This document shows, piece after piece, positions 1-6,105 of a stretch of DNA of 6,257 bases; the first letter of the stretch is position 1, and the number at the start of each line of letters is the position of its first letter. The notes beneath the pieces were generated by a model that was not told the DNA's origin, did no database searches, and saw nothing but the letters and a program-made list of their open reading frames with translations. Location of the stretch: positions 1 to 6,257 of the forward strand of contig JAOPUS010000371.1 in the NCBI GenBank assembly GCA_025963345.1, written 5' to 3'. Both the position numbers and the translations under genes were made by a program. This DNA comes from Blastococcus sp. (GTDB taxonomy: Bacteria > Actinomycetota > Actinomycetes > Mycobacteriales > Geodermatophilaceae).

Positions 1-873
1 GAGCGGGAGACGGACCTCCTCCTCGCCGCGATCGCCGCCGGCCGAGACGTCCTCATCGAGGGTCCGCCGGGCACCTCGAAGTCGACCCTGCTGCGGTCGA
101 TCACCCATGAGTGGGGAATCCCGCTGCTCTTCGTCGAGGGCAACGCCGACCTGACTCCGGCTCGCCTGGTCGGCCACCACAACCCGGCCCGGGTACTGCG
201 CGAGGACTACACCGAGGACAACTTCGTCGCAGGACCGCTGGTGACAGCCATGCGCAGCGGGGGCTTCCTGTACGTGGAGGAGTTCAACCGGGCACCGGAG
301 GACACCCTCAACACGCTGCTCACCGCCATGGCTGAACGACGCATCACGGTCCCCCGCCTGGGGACAGTGGAGGCCCGACCCACCTTCCGGGTCGTCGCCT
401 CGATGAACCCCTACGACAACATCGGGACGACGCGGCTGTCCTCCGGCGTCCTGGACCGGCTCTGCCGCCTCGCGGTGGACTACCAGGACGCGGCGGCCGA
501 GCGCGGCATCGTCGCCTGGCGCACCGAGGTGGACTCCGCGCGGCTGGTGGCCGACGCGGTCGCCGTGACGCGGGCGACGCGGGAGCGCGAGGACGTCCGG
601 CAGGGCAGCAGTGTGCGCGGCGCGATCGACGTCGCCCTGGTGGCCGCCCAGCTTGCCGCGCTGCGGGACGTCCCGCTGCCCGACATCGACTCGGAGCTGC
701 CACCCCGGGACCTGCCGGGCGACTACACCGCCGTGGTGCTGGACGCGATGCTCGTGGCACTGTCGGGCCGGATCCAGCTCGACGAGACCCTCACCGAGGC
801 GCCGGAGGCCGTGCTCAGGGAGATCTGGGAGGACCACTTCCTCCTGCAGCCCGCGGTGGCCGACCCCGGTTGA
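1..873 (+). CDS. MoxR-type AAA+ ATPase, N-terminus cut by window edge
   Basis: The reading frame is open from base 1 to TGA at 871-873 and gives 290 residues; the true start lies left of the window, probably only a few dozen residues away because the Walker A loop is already at residues 21-29 (GPPGTSKST). Walker B follows at 89-97 (FLYVEEFNR), then a typical MoxR stretch (APEDTLNTLLTAMAERRI), sensor 1 Asn136 in VVASMNP, and a likely arginine finger at Arg153 (VLDRL). Residues 155-290 form the helical lid. MoxR ATPases are known to work with VWA-domain partners as chaperones that mature or activate metalloenzymes or large complexes, in the cytoplasm; the next gene is such a partner. The order ATPase then VWA resembles CoxD-CoxE and NorQ-NorD, but the client enzyme is not visible. 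The usual Asp of Walker B is Glu93. Family assignment is firm; the specific subfamily and role are inferred. Confidence 0.93.
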   Translation, partial: ERETDLLLAAIAAGRDVLIEGPPGTSKSTLLRSITHEWGIPLLFVEGNADLTPARLVGHHNPARVLREDYTEDNFVAGPLVTAMRSGGFLYVEEFNRAPEDTLNTLLTAMAERRITVPRLGTVEARPTFRVVASMNPYDNIGTTRLSSGVLDRLCRLAVDYQDAAAERGIVAWRTEVDSARLVADAVAVTRATREREDVRQGSSVRGAIDVALVAAQLAALRDVPLPDIDSELPPRDLPGDYTAVVLDAMLVALSGRIQLDETLTEAPEAVLREIWEDHFLLQPAVADPG

Positions 874-987
874 AGGACGGTCGAGGGCGACTCGCCCGTC
901 GCCCGGCCGGGCCGGCGGGCCGCCGGGCCACGGCGCCCCCTGCGGCCGCTCCCCCGCCGGCCCAAGCAGCTGGCCGCTGAACCGGCC
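874..987 (+). other. MoxR-VWA junction without clear start
   Basis: These 114 bases lie between the ATPase stop and the most upstream possible VWA start. They are extremely GC-rich and contain no terminator with a T-run or recognisable ribosome binding site, so the two genes are probably co-transcribed. The frame used by both genes stays open through the junction, interrupted only by TGA 871-873. A TTG at 870-872 overlaps that stop in another frame but runs into TGA 978-980 after 36 codons. Confidence 0.4.
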
Positions 988-1878
988 GTGTTCCGTCCTG
1001 GCGCCGGCGGACACGCCCTCGTCACCGGCGGGGGTGCGCGCCGCCGCAGCGGCGCGGCGGGTCCGGCCGGCGACACCACGCCGGGCTCCTCCGACGAGCA
1101 GGGACAGGTGATCGAACTCGCCGAGTTCGATGCGGCCGCGACGGCCGCGGACGCCCTCGCGCGGCGGCAGGCCCGTGAGATCGCCCGCCGGCTCGCCGTC
1201 GCCCGCCCACGGCACGACGACCGCAGCCGCGGAGCGGGTGGGGAGCTGGCCAGCGTCCGATGGCGCGCCGGATCGGACGACATCGACCTCGACCGGACCC
1301 TGGACGCGCTGGCCGAGACGCCGTTCCCGGAGGACGACGACATCGTCGTCCGCGAGCGCAGGCGGACGCGCCGGTCGGTCGTCCTCGTCGTCGACGTCTC
1401 CGGATCCATGCGGGGCGAGCGGGTGCGCACGGCGGCCGCGGCCGTTGGCGCCCTGGCGGGCGAGCTGGCCCGCGACCGCGTGGCGGTGGTCGCCTTCTGG
1501 TCCGACGCCGCGGTCCTGCTACGGCTCGGCGAAACCGTCGAGCCCGTCGGCATCCTGGACCTCCTGCTCCGCGTGCCCACCGAGGGCCTGACCAACGTGG
1601 CCTTCGCCCTCGAGGTGGCCCGCCGTCAGCTCGCCGGCGTGCCGCCGCGGGATGCCCGGGTGCTGCTCCTGTCGGACTGCGTCCACAACGCCGGACCCGA
1701 TCCGCGCTCGGTGGCCGCGAGCCTCCCGCGACTCGACGTGCTGGTCGACGTCTCCGGAGAGGTCGACACCGACCTGGGGCGGGACCTCGCCGCCGTGGGG
1801 CGCGGCCGCGTCCGGCTGATCCGCACCCACCGGGACGTCGCGGCGGCGATGAGCGACCTGTTCGCCGACCGCCGCTGA
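988..1878 (+). CDS. VWA-domain protein, CoxE-like partner of the MoxR ATPase
   Basis: The protein has up to 296 residues from GTG 988. Residues 1-45 are Gly/Ala/Arg-rich and low in complexity; a charged helical stretch (about 46-72) follows, then the VWA domain from about residue 129 to the end. All elements of the metal-ion-dependent adhesion site are present: D136-V-S138-G-S140, Thr202 in GLTNVAFAL, and Asp230 in LLLSDCVHNAGPDPR. No signal peptide or membrane segment is seen, so it is probably cytoplasmic. CoxE/NorD-type VWA proteins are known to bridge a MoxR ATPase to its client; that is the likely role here. The start is unsure. GTG 988 has no clear Shine-Dalgarno. GTG 1108 has AGGGA only 3 bases upstream and would give 256 residues that keep the whole VWA domain. 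The frame is also open upstream to the TGA of the ATPase gene, but I see no start codon there. Stop is TGA 1876-1878. Confidence 0.87.
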   Translation: MFRPGAGGHALVTGGGARRRSGAAGPAGDTTPGSSDEQGQVIELAEFDAAATAADALARRQAREIARRLAVARPRHDDRSRGAGGELASVRWRAGSDDIDLDRTLDALAETPFPEDDDIVVRERRRTRRSVVLVVDVSGSMRGERVRTAAAAVGALAGELARDRVAVVAFWSDAAVLLRLGETVEPVGILDLLLRVPTEGLTNVAFALEVARRQLAGVPPRDARVLLLSDCVHNAGPDPRSVAASLPRLDVLVDVSGEVDTDLGRDLAAVGRGRVRLIRTHRDVAAAMSDLFADRR

Positions 1879-1910
1879 ACAGTCATATCGAAACCCTTCC
1901 CGGAACGCCC

Positions 1911-1940
1911 TTGACGACTGCCGCCCCGATCGATGACCAT
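1911..1940 (+). promoter_or_regulatory. Weak promoter-like element
   Basis: TTGACG at 1911-1916 matches five of six bases of the -35 consensus. After 18 bases GACCAT (1935-1940) matches the -10 consensus at only three of six positions. If real, it would start a transcript about 140 bases before the transporter gene. It overlaps the coding-like remnant, so it may be chance. Confidence 0.2.
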
Positions 1941-1944
1941 CGGC

Positions 1945-1982
1945 CGGGAGGGGACTTCGGCCTGGTGTTCGCCGCCCTCCCG
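1945..1982. repeat. 8-bp perfect inverted repeat, 22-base loop
   Basis: CGGGAGGG at 1945-1952 is exactly complementary to CCCTCCCG at 1975-1982. It sits 67 bases after the VWA stop. It could form a weak terminator stem for the MoxR-VWA unit, but the loop is long and there is no T-run. In a sequence this rich in GC such a repeat can arise by chance. Confidence 0.3.
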
Positions 1983-2053
1983 ACGACGAGGACGCGATCC
2001 GCATCGCAATGACAGGCGCTCTCGGGCTCTCCGCTGGAGCGTTCCCAGGGTTT

Positions 2054-2074
2054 CTGGTCGTCGGCCGCGACCAG
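2054..2074. promoter_or_regulatory. Operator-like palindrome before the first transporter gene
   Basis: CTGGTCG at 2054-2060 and CGACCAG at 2068-2074 are perfect inverted 7-bp arms around a 7-base spacer (TCGGCCG), a 21-bp site of the size bound by dimeric repressors. It ends 4 bases before the Shine-Dalgarno of the transporter gene, so either a bound repressor or an RNA hairpin here could control that gene. No regulator gene is present in the window. A second, shorter palindrome (GCGAT-CCGC-ATCGC, 1994-2007) lies upstream. Confidence 0.35.
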
Positions 2075-2078
2075 GCCT

Positions 2079-2084
2079 GAGGAG
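2079..2084 (+). promoter_or_regulatory. Ribosome binding site of first MFS gene
   Basis: GAGGAG, six bases before ATG 2091, is a near-ideal Shine-Dalgarno and fixes that start. It overlaps the TGA (2078-2080) that closes the upstream coding-like frame. Confidence 0.8.
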
Positions 2085-2090
2085 CTCCGG

Positions 2091-3542
2091 ATGGACGAAG
2101 TCAGCGGCTCGGCACAGCCGAGCCTCGCGGACGTGCGGCGGGCCCGATGGCTCCTCGTCGCCTGCCTGATCGGCATCTTCTCGACGACGTTCCCCGCCAC
2201 GATCCTGACCATCTCGCTGCAGCCGATCGCCCTCGATCTGGGGTCCATGCCCTCCACGATCGCCTGGGTGACGACAGCGCCGATGCTGGCCTCCGCGGTC
2301 GCGACACCCGTGCTCGGCCGGCTCGGCGACCTGCGCGGTCACCGCCGTCTCTACCTGTTCGGGCTGATCCTCGCCGGCACCTTCTCGGTGCTCACCGCGA
2401 TGGCGTGGAACGCCCCCAGCCTCATTGCCTTCCGCACGATGTCGCAGCTCGGAGCCGCCGCCACCGTGCCCGCCACGTTCGCCATCCTGTTCCGCGCCTT
2501 TCCGGCCGCCGAGCGGGTGCGCGCGTCGTCGCTCGCCTCGGGGACCCTCGCGGGCGCCGCGGTGGTCGGGGTCGTGATCGGCGGCCCGCTCGTGGATCTG
2601 GTCGGCTGGCGGCCGATCTTCCTCGTGCATGCCGGGATCTCGTTCCTGGCGTTGGTGTTCGCCGTCGTCACCCTCCCCAAGGACGACCGGGTCCGCTCCG
2701 GTGGCGAGCTGGACGTGGCCGGCGCGGCAGCACTGGCGGTCGCGACGCTCCTGCTCACCTTCGGCGTCAACCGGCTCGGGGCCTGGGGCTGGTCGCCTGT
2801 GCCGCTGGTCTCCCTGGGCCTCGTGCCGTTCGCCGTCTGGGCCCTGGTGGTCATCGAGCGGCGTGCCCGGTCGCCGCTGCTCCCGCTGCGGGTGCTGGCC
2901 GCCCGCAACACCCGGGTGGTCTGCGCGGCCACGTTCCTGCTCGGCGCCGGCTGGATGGGCAACTTCGTCATCACACCGCTGCTGCTGCTGTCGGTGCTCG
3001 GCGTCTCGGTGGCCGTGACGTCGCTGATCACCGTGCCGCGGGCGACCTTCATCATGCTGTCCGCACCTGTCGCCGGACGGCTGGGCGTCCGCTACGGCGA
3101 GCGACGGCTCGTCGTCGTCGCCGGCGCTTCGTTGGCCCTGGTCCTGGGACTCATGGCCGTGGGCGCGGCGACGACCAGTGTGGTGGTCATCGCCGTGGCC
3201 CTGCCCCTGAGCGGGTGGGCCCTCGGTCACGCCCAACCGGGGTTGATCTCGGCCATGGGCCACGCCGTCAGCGAGGAGGACTTCGGGGTCGCCGTCTCGC
3301 TGCAGCAGACGGCGAACCAGATCGGCGCGGTCGTCGGCATCGGGCTCTTCACGGCCCTCGCCGCCGACTCGACCACCGAGGGGCCGTTCGTCCTCGTCTT
3401 CCTGCTGACCGCTGCGTGTGCGCTGGCGGCAGCGCTGCTCGCGCTGCGGATGCAGGACAGCCGCGCCATCGAGCCCCACATCCCGCCCCCGGTCGACGAC
3501 GGTCGCGAACTGCTCCCACTGAAGCAGGAGCAGTCCCCGTGA
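2091..3542 (+). CDS. MFS transporter, 14-segment DHA2-like exporter
   Basis: The protein has 483 residues with about 14 hydrophobic segments (roughly 19-44, 56-78, 86-106, 108-134, 145-169, 174-195, 208-226, 236-255, 276-304, 305-329, 339-360, 362-390, 398-425, 431-452) and a hydrophilic C-terminal tail (455-483). The MFS motif A is clear between segments 2 and 3 (GRLGDLRGHRR, 76-86). A motif C-like glycine-rich stretch ends in IGGPLVDLVGWRPIFLV (163-179), as in drug:proton antiporters of the DHA2 (EmrB/QacA) group. The acidic residue usual in segment 1 of that group (LDxTIVNVALP) is absent; the corresponding stretch reads FPATILTISLQP. Start ATG 2091 is fixed by GAGGAG at 2079-2084. The gene is the first of a tight unit with an aldo/keto reductase and a second exporter. 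Proton-driven efflux of a small organic compound across the cytoplasmic membrane is the likely role; the substrate is unknown. Confidence 0.92.
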   Translation: MDEVSGSAQPSLADVRRARWLLVACLIGIFSTTFPATILTISLQPIALDLGSMPSTIAWVTTAPMLASAVATPVLGRLGDLRGHRRLYLFGLILAGTFSVLTAMAWNAPSLIAFRTMSQLGAAATVPATFAILFRAFPAAERVRASSLASGTLAGAAVVGVVIGGPLVDLVGWRPIFLVHAGISFLALVFAVVTLPKDDRVRSGGELDVAGAAALAVATLLLTFGVNRLGAWGWSPVPLVSLGLVPFAVWALVVIERRARSPLLPLRVLAARNTRVVCAATFLLGAGWMGNFVITPLLLLSVLGVSVAVTSLITVPRATFIMLSAPVAGRLGVRYGERRLVVVAGASLALVLGLMAVGAATTSVVVIAVALPLSGWALGHAQPGLISAMGHAVSEEDFGVAVSLQQTANQIGAVVGIGLFTALAADSTTEGPFVLVFLLTAACALAAALLALRMQDSRAIEPHIPPPVDDGRELLPLKQEQSP

Positions 3543-3567
3543 GCTCGCCGACGAAGGGATCCCACCC

Positions 3568-4467
3568 ATGACCAGCGAGGAGATCAGCATGGACGCACGC
3601 ACACTCGAGGACACGACGGTCGGCACCCTCCCGATCGGGGACCTTCCGGTCCGGCGACTGGGGTTCGGGGCGATGCGCATCTCCAGCGCCCGGAACGGCG
3701 AAGGCAAGCGCGACCGGGGCGAGGCCGTGCGGCTGTGCCGGCGGGCGTACGAGCGCGGCGTCCGGTTCTTCGACACGGCGGACATCTACGGGCTCGGTGA
3801 GTCCGAGGAGATCATCGCCGAGGCGCTGCACCCCTACCCCGACGACCTGGTGATCGGCACCAAGGCCGGGTACCGGCCGGCCAGGATCGACCCCGGGCAC
3901 GCGACCATGCCGCCCCGCGGCCGCCCGGAGGACATCAAGGCCCAGTGCGAGAAGAGCCTGCGGGCGCTGCGGCTGGACTGCCTGGCGCTGTACCAGGTGC
4001 ACGCGCCCGACCCCGAGATCCCCTACGCCGACACCCTCGGCGCCTTCACCGACCTGCAGCAGGAGGGCAAGGTCCGGCACATCGGCGTCTGCAACGTCAG
4101 CGAGGCCCAGCTGGAGCTGGCCTGCTCGATGTTCCCCGTCGTGTCGGTGCAGAACCGCTACAACGCCTCCGACCGCGCGTTCGAAGGCGTCCTCGCCGCG
4201 TGCGAGCAGGCCGGGATCCCGTTCCTCCCCTGGCAGCCGATCGCGGTGAAGCCGAACCTGGCCGGGCGCACGGTCGCCGAGGTGGCGACCGACATGGGGG
4301 TCCTGCCCCAGCAGGTGGCGCTCGCGTGGCTCTTCCGGCGCTCGCCGTCGATGCTGCCGATCCCGGGGACGTCCAAGGTCTCCCACCTGGACGACAACAT
4401 CGACGGGGCCTGGGTCTCCCTGTCCGACGAGGACTACTCCCGCATCGACCTGGCCGCCGCCCTGTAG
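3568..4467 (+). CDS. Aldo/keto reductase, PdxI/YdbC-like
   Basis: This is a 299-residue (beta/alpha)8-barrel oxidoreductase, cytoplasmic and NADPH-dependent by family. The N-terminal strand reads VRRLGFGAMRIS. The full catalytic tetrad is visible: Asp69 and Tyr74 (FFDTADIYG), Lys99 (GTKAG) and His145 (YQVHAPDP). VQNRYN (194-199) and the cofactor phosphate loop IPGTSKVSHLDDN (265-277) are also typical. The wording resembles E. coli YdbC/PdxI, a pyridoxal reductase, but substrates cannot be assigned across this family. Two in-frame starts each have a Shine-Dalgarno: ATG 3568 (AAGGGA at 3554-3559, 8 bases away) and ATG 3589 (AGGAG at 3578-3582, 6 bases away); the second removes seven residues (292 remain) and harms no domain. 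The gene starts 25 bases after the first transporter and its TAG (4465-4467) overlaps the next GTG by one base. It probably reduces a carbonyl compound related to the exporters' cargo (inference). Confidence 0.93.
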   Translation: MTSEEISMDARTLEDTTVGTLPIGDLPVRRLGFGAMRISSARNGEGKRDRGEAVRLCRRAYERGVRFFDTADIYGLGESEEIIAEALHPYPDDLVIGTKAGYRPARIDPGHATMPPRGRPEDIKAQCEKSLRALRLDCLALYQVHAPDPEIPYADTLGAFTDLQQEGKVRHIGVCNVSEAQLELACSMFPVVSVQNRYNASDRAFEGVLAACEQAGIPFLPWQPIAVKPNLAGRTVAEVATDMGVLPQQVALAWLFRRSPSMLPIPGTSKVSHLDDNIDGAWVSLSDEDYSRIDLAAAL

Positions 4468-6068
4468 TGAGCCGCCCCGCAGCGAGCACTGTCCGGGTGC
4501 ACACTCCGCGCCCCTGGTGGGCACTCGTCGTGCTCTGCATCAGCCTGGTGGTCGTCACCATCCAGACCAGCATCCTGAACGTCGCGCTGCCCAGCCTCGT
4601 CCGGGACATCGGCGCCGACGACGCCGAGCTGCAGTGGATCGTCGACTCCTACATCGTGGCGTTCGCCGGTGTGCTGCTGACCGGCGCCGCACTCGCGGAC
4701 CGGTTCGGACGTCGCGGCGTGATGATGGCGGGGCTGGTGCTCTGCGGGGTCTCCTCCGTCGCCGCGGCACTCGCGCAGGACCCGGCGCCGCTGATCGTCT
4801 GGCGCACCGTCATGGGGATCGGGGCGGCGCTCGTCATGCCGGCGACGCTCTCCATCCTGGTGAACGTCTTCACCGAGCCCGCCCAGCGCACCCGCGCCAT
4901 CGCGTACTGGTCGCTGATGAACGCGACCGGCGCCTTCATCGGTCCCATCGCCGGTGGACTGCTGCTGGGCTGGACCTCCTGGCAGGCCTGCTTCTACGTG
5001 ACCGTGCCACTGATCGTGGTGGCGGTGGTCCTGGGATACGTCGTCGTCCCGACCTCGCGGGACCCGGCCGCCGCGCGGTTCGACGTGGCCGGGGGCGTGC
5101 TGTCCACGGCAGCGCTGGGCGCACTGATCTGGGGGATCATCGAGGGCCCCTCGCGCGGCTGGACCGACGGCGTCGTCCTGGGCGTGTTCGTCGCGGCCCT
5201 CGCACTCGGCGTCGCGTTCGTGGTGTGGGAGCGGCGCACGGCCGCGCCGATGCTCGACCTCACGATCTTCGCCAATCGGCAGCTCCGCGGCGCCACCGTC
5301 GCGCTGACGGTCGCCTTCCTGGCCATGACCGGCGGCATGTACCTCGCCGGCCTGGCCCTCCAGCTGGCCAAGGGGTACACCCCGCTGGCCGCGGCGGTGG
5401 CGATCTCCGTGCCGGTGACCGTCGTCAACTTCCTCGTCGTGCCCCGCACGCCGTGGCTCATCGAGCGGTTCGGCACCCGGGTCATGGTCAGCGGGGGCAT
5501 CGCGCTCATCGCCGGCTCCGCGCTCGTCATCTCGACCATGACGGTGTCCTCGGGATACCTCACGCTCTGCGTCGGCTTCTCCATGATGGCCCTGGCGTTC
5601 AGCTCCTTCGTCCCGGCCAGCACGGAGGCGGTCGTCACCTCGGTGCCGGCCGAGCGGTCCGGCGGGGCGTCGGCGGTCAACCAGCTCACCCGACAGGTCG
5701 GCCAGGCGCTCGGCGTCGCGCTCGGAGGTGCGCTGACGGCCGTCGGGTACTCCGCCTCGTTCACCGCACCGGACCGGGGCCTGAGCCCGGCCGCCGCCGA
5801 CGCGGCCGGGTCGTCGTTGACCGACGCCCTGGCGGTCGGCGCCGGCTTTCCGGCGCCCGTTCGTGAGGCGCTGGCGCTCGCCGCACGCGAGGCCTACGTG
5901 TCCGGCGTCCGGTTGTCCCTCTGGGTGGCCGCGGGTATCGCCCTCTGCGGTGCGGCGTACGCCGCCGTGACCATCCCCGGCCGGCGGGCGGCCCCGGACG
6001 ACGGGCATGCCGTCGAGCAGGACCCGCGGGCCGTCGACCCCACCGGGACGGCGTTCGAGACGACGTGA
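4467..6068 (+). CDS. MFS transporter, DHA2 family (EmrB/QacA-type)
   Basis: The protein has 533 residues with 14 likely membrane segments (about 17-42, 56-78, 84-104, 107-135, 143-167, 172-194, 206-226, 233-254, 273-299, 304-327, 337-358, 362-390, 400-428, 482-503) and a hydrophilic loop (429-481) before the last one, as in QacA-type proteins. Signature stretches are LNVALPSL (38-45), LQWIVDSYIVAFAGVLL (55-71) followed by motif A (LADRFGRRG, 76-84), and motif C (GAFIGPIAGG, 155-164) followed by SWQACFYVTVP. In segment 1 the usual Asp of LDxTIVNVALP is replaced: IQTSILNVALP. The start is taken as GTG 4467, overlapping the reductase stop by one base (TAGTG). There is no Shine-Dalgarno, so translation is probably coupled; GTG 4497 is an alternative that loses ten residues. 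Likely a proton-driven exporter. It differs clearly from the first transporter of this operon, so it is not a recent tandem copy. Confidence 0.94.
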   Translation: MSRPAASTVRVHTPRPWWALVVLCISLVVVTIQTSILNVALPSLVRDIGADDAELQWIVDSYIVAFAGVLLTGAALADRFGRRGVMMAGLVLCGVSSVAAALAQDPAPLIVWRTVMGIGAALVMPATLSILVNVFTEPAQRTRAIAYWSLMNATGAFIGPIAGGLLLGWTSWQACFYVTVPLIVVAVVLGYVVVPTSRDPAAARFDVAGGVLSTAALGALIWGIIEGPSRGWTDGVVLGVFVAALALGVAFVVWERRTAAPMLDLTIFANRQLRGATVALTVAFLAMTGGMYLAGLALQLAKGYTPLAAAVAISVPVTVVNFLVVPRTPWLIERFGTRVMVSGGIALIAGSALVISTMTVSSGYLTLCVGFSMMALAFSSFVPASTEAVVTSVPAERSGGASAVNQLTRQVGQALGVALGGALTAVGYSASFTAPDRGLSPAAADAAGSSLTDALAVGAGFPAPVREALALAAREAYVSGVRLSLWVAAGIALCGAAYAAVTIPGRRAAPDDGHAVEQDPRAVDPTGTAFETT

Positions 6069-6100
6069 GCGGCCGGGGGACCACCTGGGCCCCGGGCCGC
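6069..6100. terminator. GC-rich hairpin between convergent genes
   Basis: Directly after the transporter stop, GCGGCC-GGGG (6069-6078) pairs with CCCC-G-GGCCGC (6090-6100). This gives a 10-bp stem with one bulged G (6094) and an 11-base loop. It lies between two converging genes and could stop transcription from both sides. No T-run follows, which is common for actinobacterial hairpins. Confidence 0.6.
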
Positions 6101-6105
6101 CTCGG

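Larger units (their letters stand above)
1911..2080 (+). pseudogene. Possible frameshifted remnant of a gene C-terminus
   Basis: Two adjoining frames read like protein. Frame 3 (from 1911) contains GGDFGLVFAALP, ending near 1982. Frame 2 (from 1982) continues with DDEDAIRIAMTGALGL and a hydrophobic tail ending FLVVGRDQA before TGA 2078-2080. Adding one base near 1981-1982 would join them into about 57 codons. In both parts the third codon position is mostly G/C and the second is mixed, as in real genes. No start codon with a ribosome binding site is evident upstream, so at most a C-terminal piece remains. The GGD..L.FA..P pattern faintly recalls the C-terminal domain of the ThiL/PurM-like fold, but I do not claim this. 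It could also be chance in GC-rich DNA. An ATG at 2009 would give a 23-residue hydrophobic peptide ending 10 bases before the transporter start. Confidence 0.3.

Noticed and set aside
870..980. TTG-initiated 36-codon frame overlapping the ATPase stop
   Set aside because: The product is simple Ala/Pro/Arg sequence and no ribosome binding site precedes it. It would need a frameshift to reach the VWA frame.
2147..3571. Long alternative plus-strand frame inside the first transporter
   Set aside because: The product is Arg/Ala/Pro-rich without membrane segments; the overlapping frame gives an intact 14-segment transporter with a strong ribosome binding site.
1626..3785. 719-codon open frame on the minus strand opposite the first transporter
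   Set aside because: Its product is Arg/Gly/Asp/His/Gln-rich with no domain pattern. It mirrors the high G/C third positions of the plus-strand genes, and the plus strand encodes clear MFS motifs here.
3945..4466. N-terminal extension of the second transporter, fused in frame upstream
   Set aside because: The frame is open upstream, but those residues are Arg/Pro/Gly-rich noise overlapping the reductase gene in another frame. Family homology begins near the GTG at 4467.
3349..4524. 391-codon open frame on the minus strand opposite the reductase
   Set aside because: It covers a reductase with a full catalytic tetrad on the other strand, and its own product shows no family features.
4434..6008. 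524-codon open frame on the minus strand opposite the second transporter
   Set aside because: Low-complexity, Arg/Gly/His-rich product with no recognisable fold; typical antisense shadow in GC-rich DNA.
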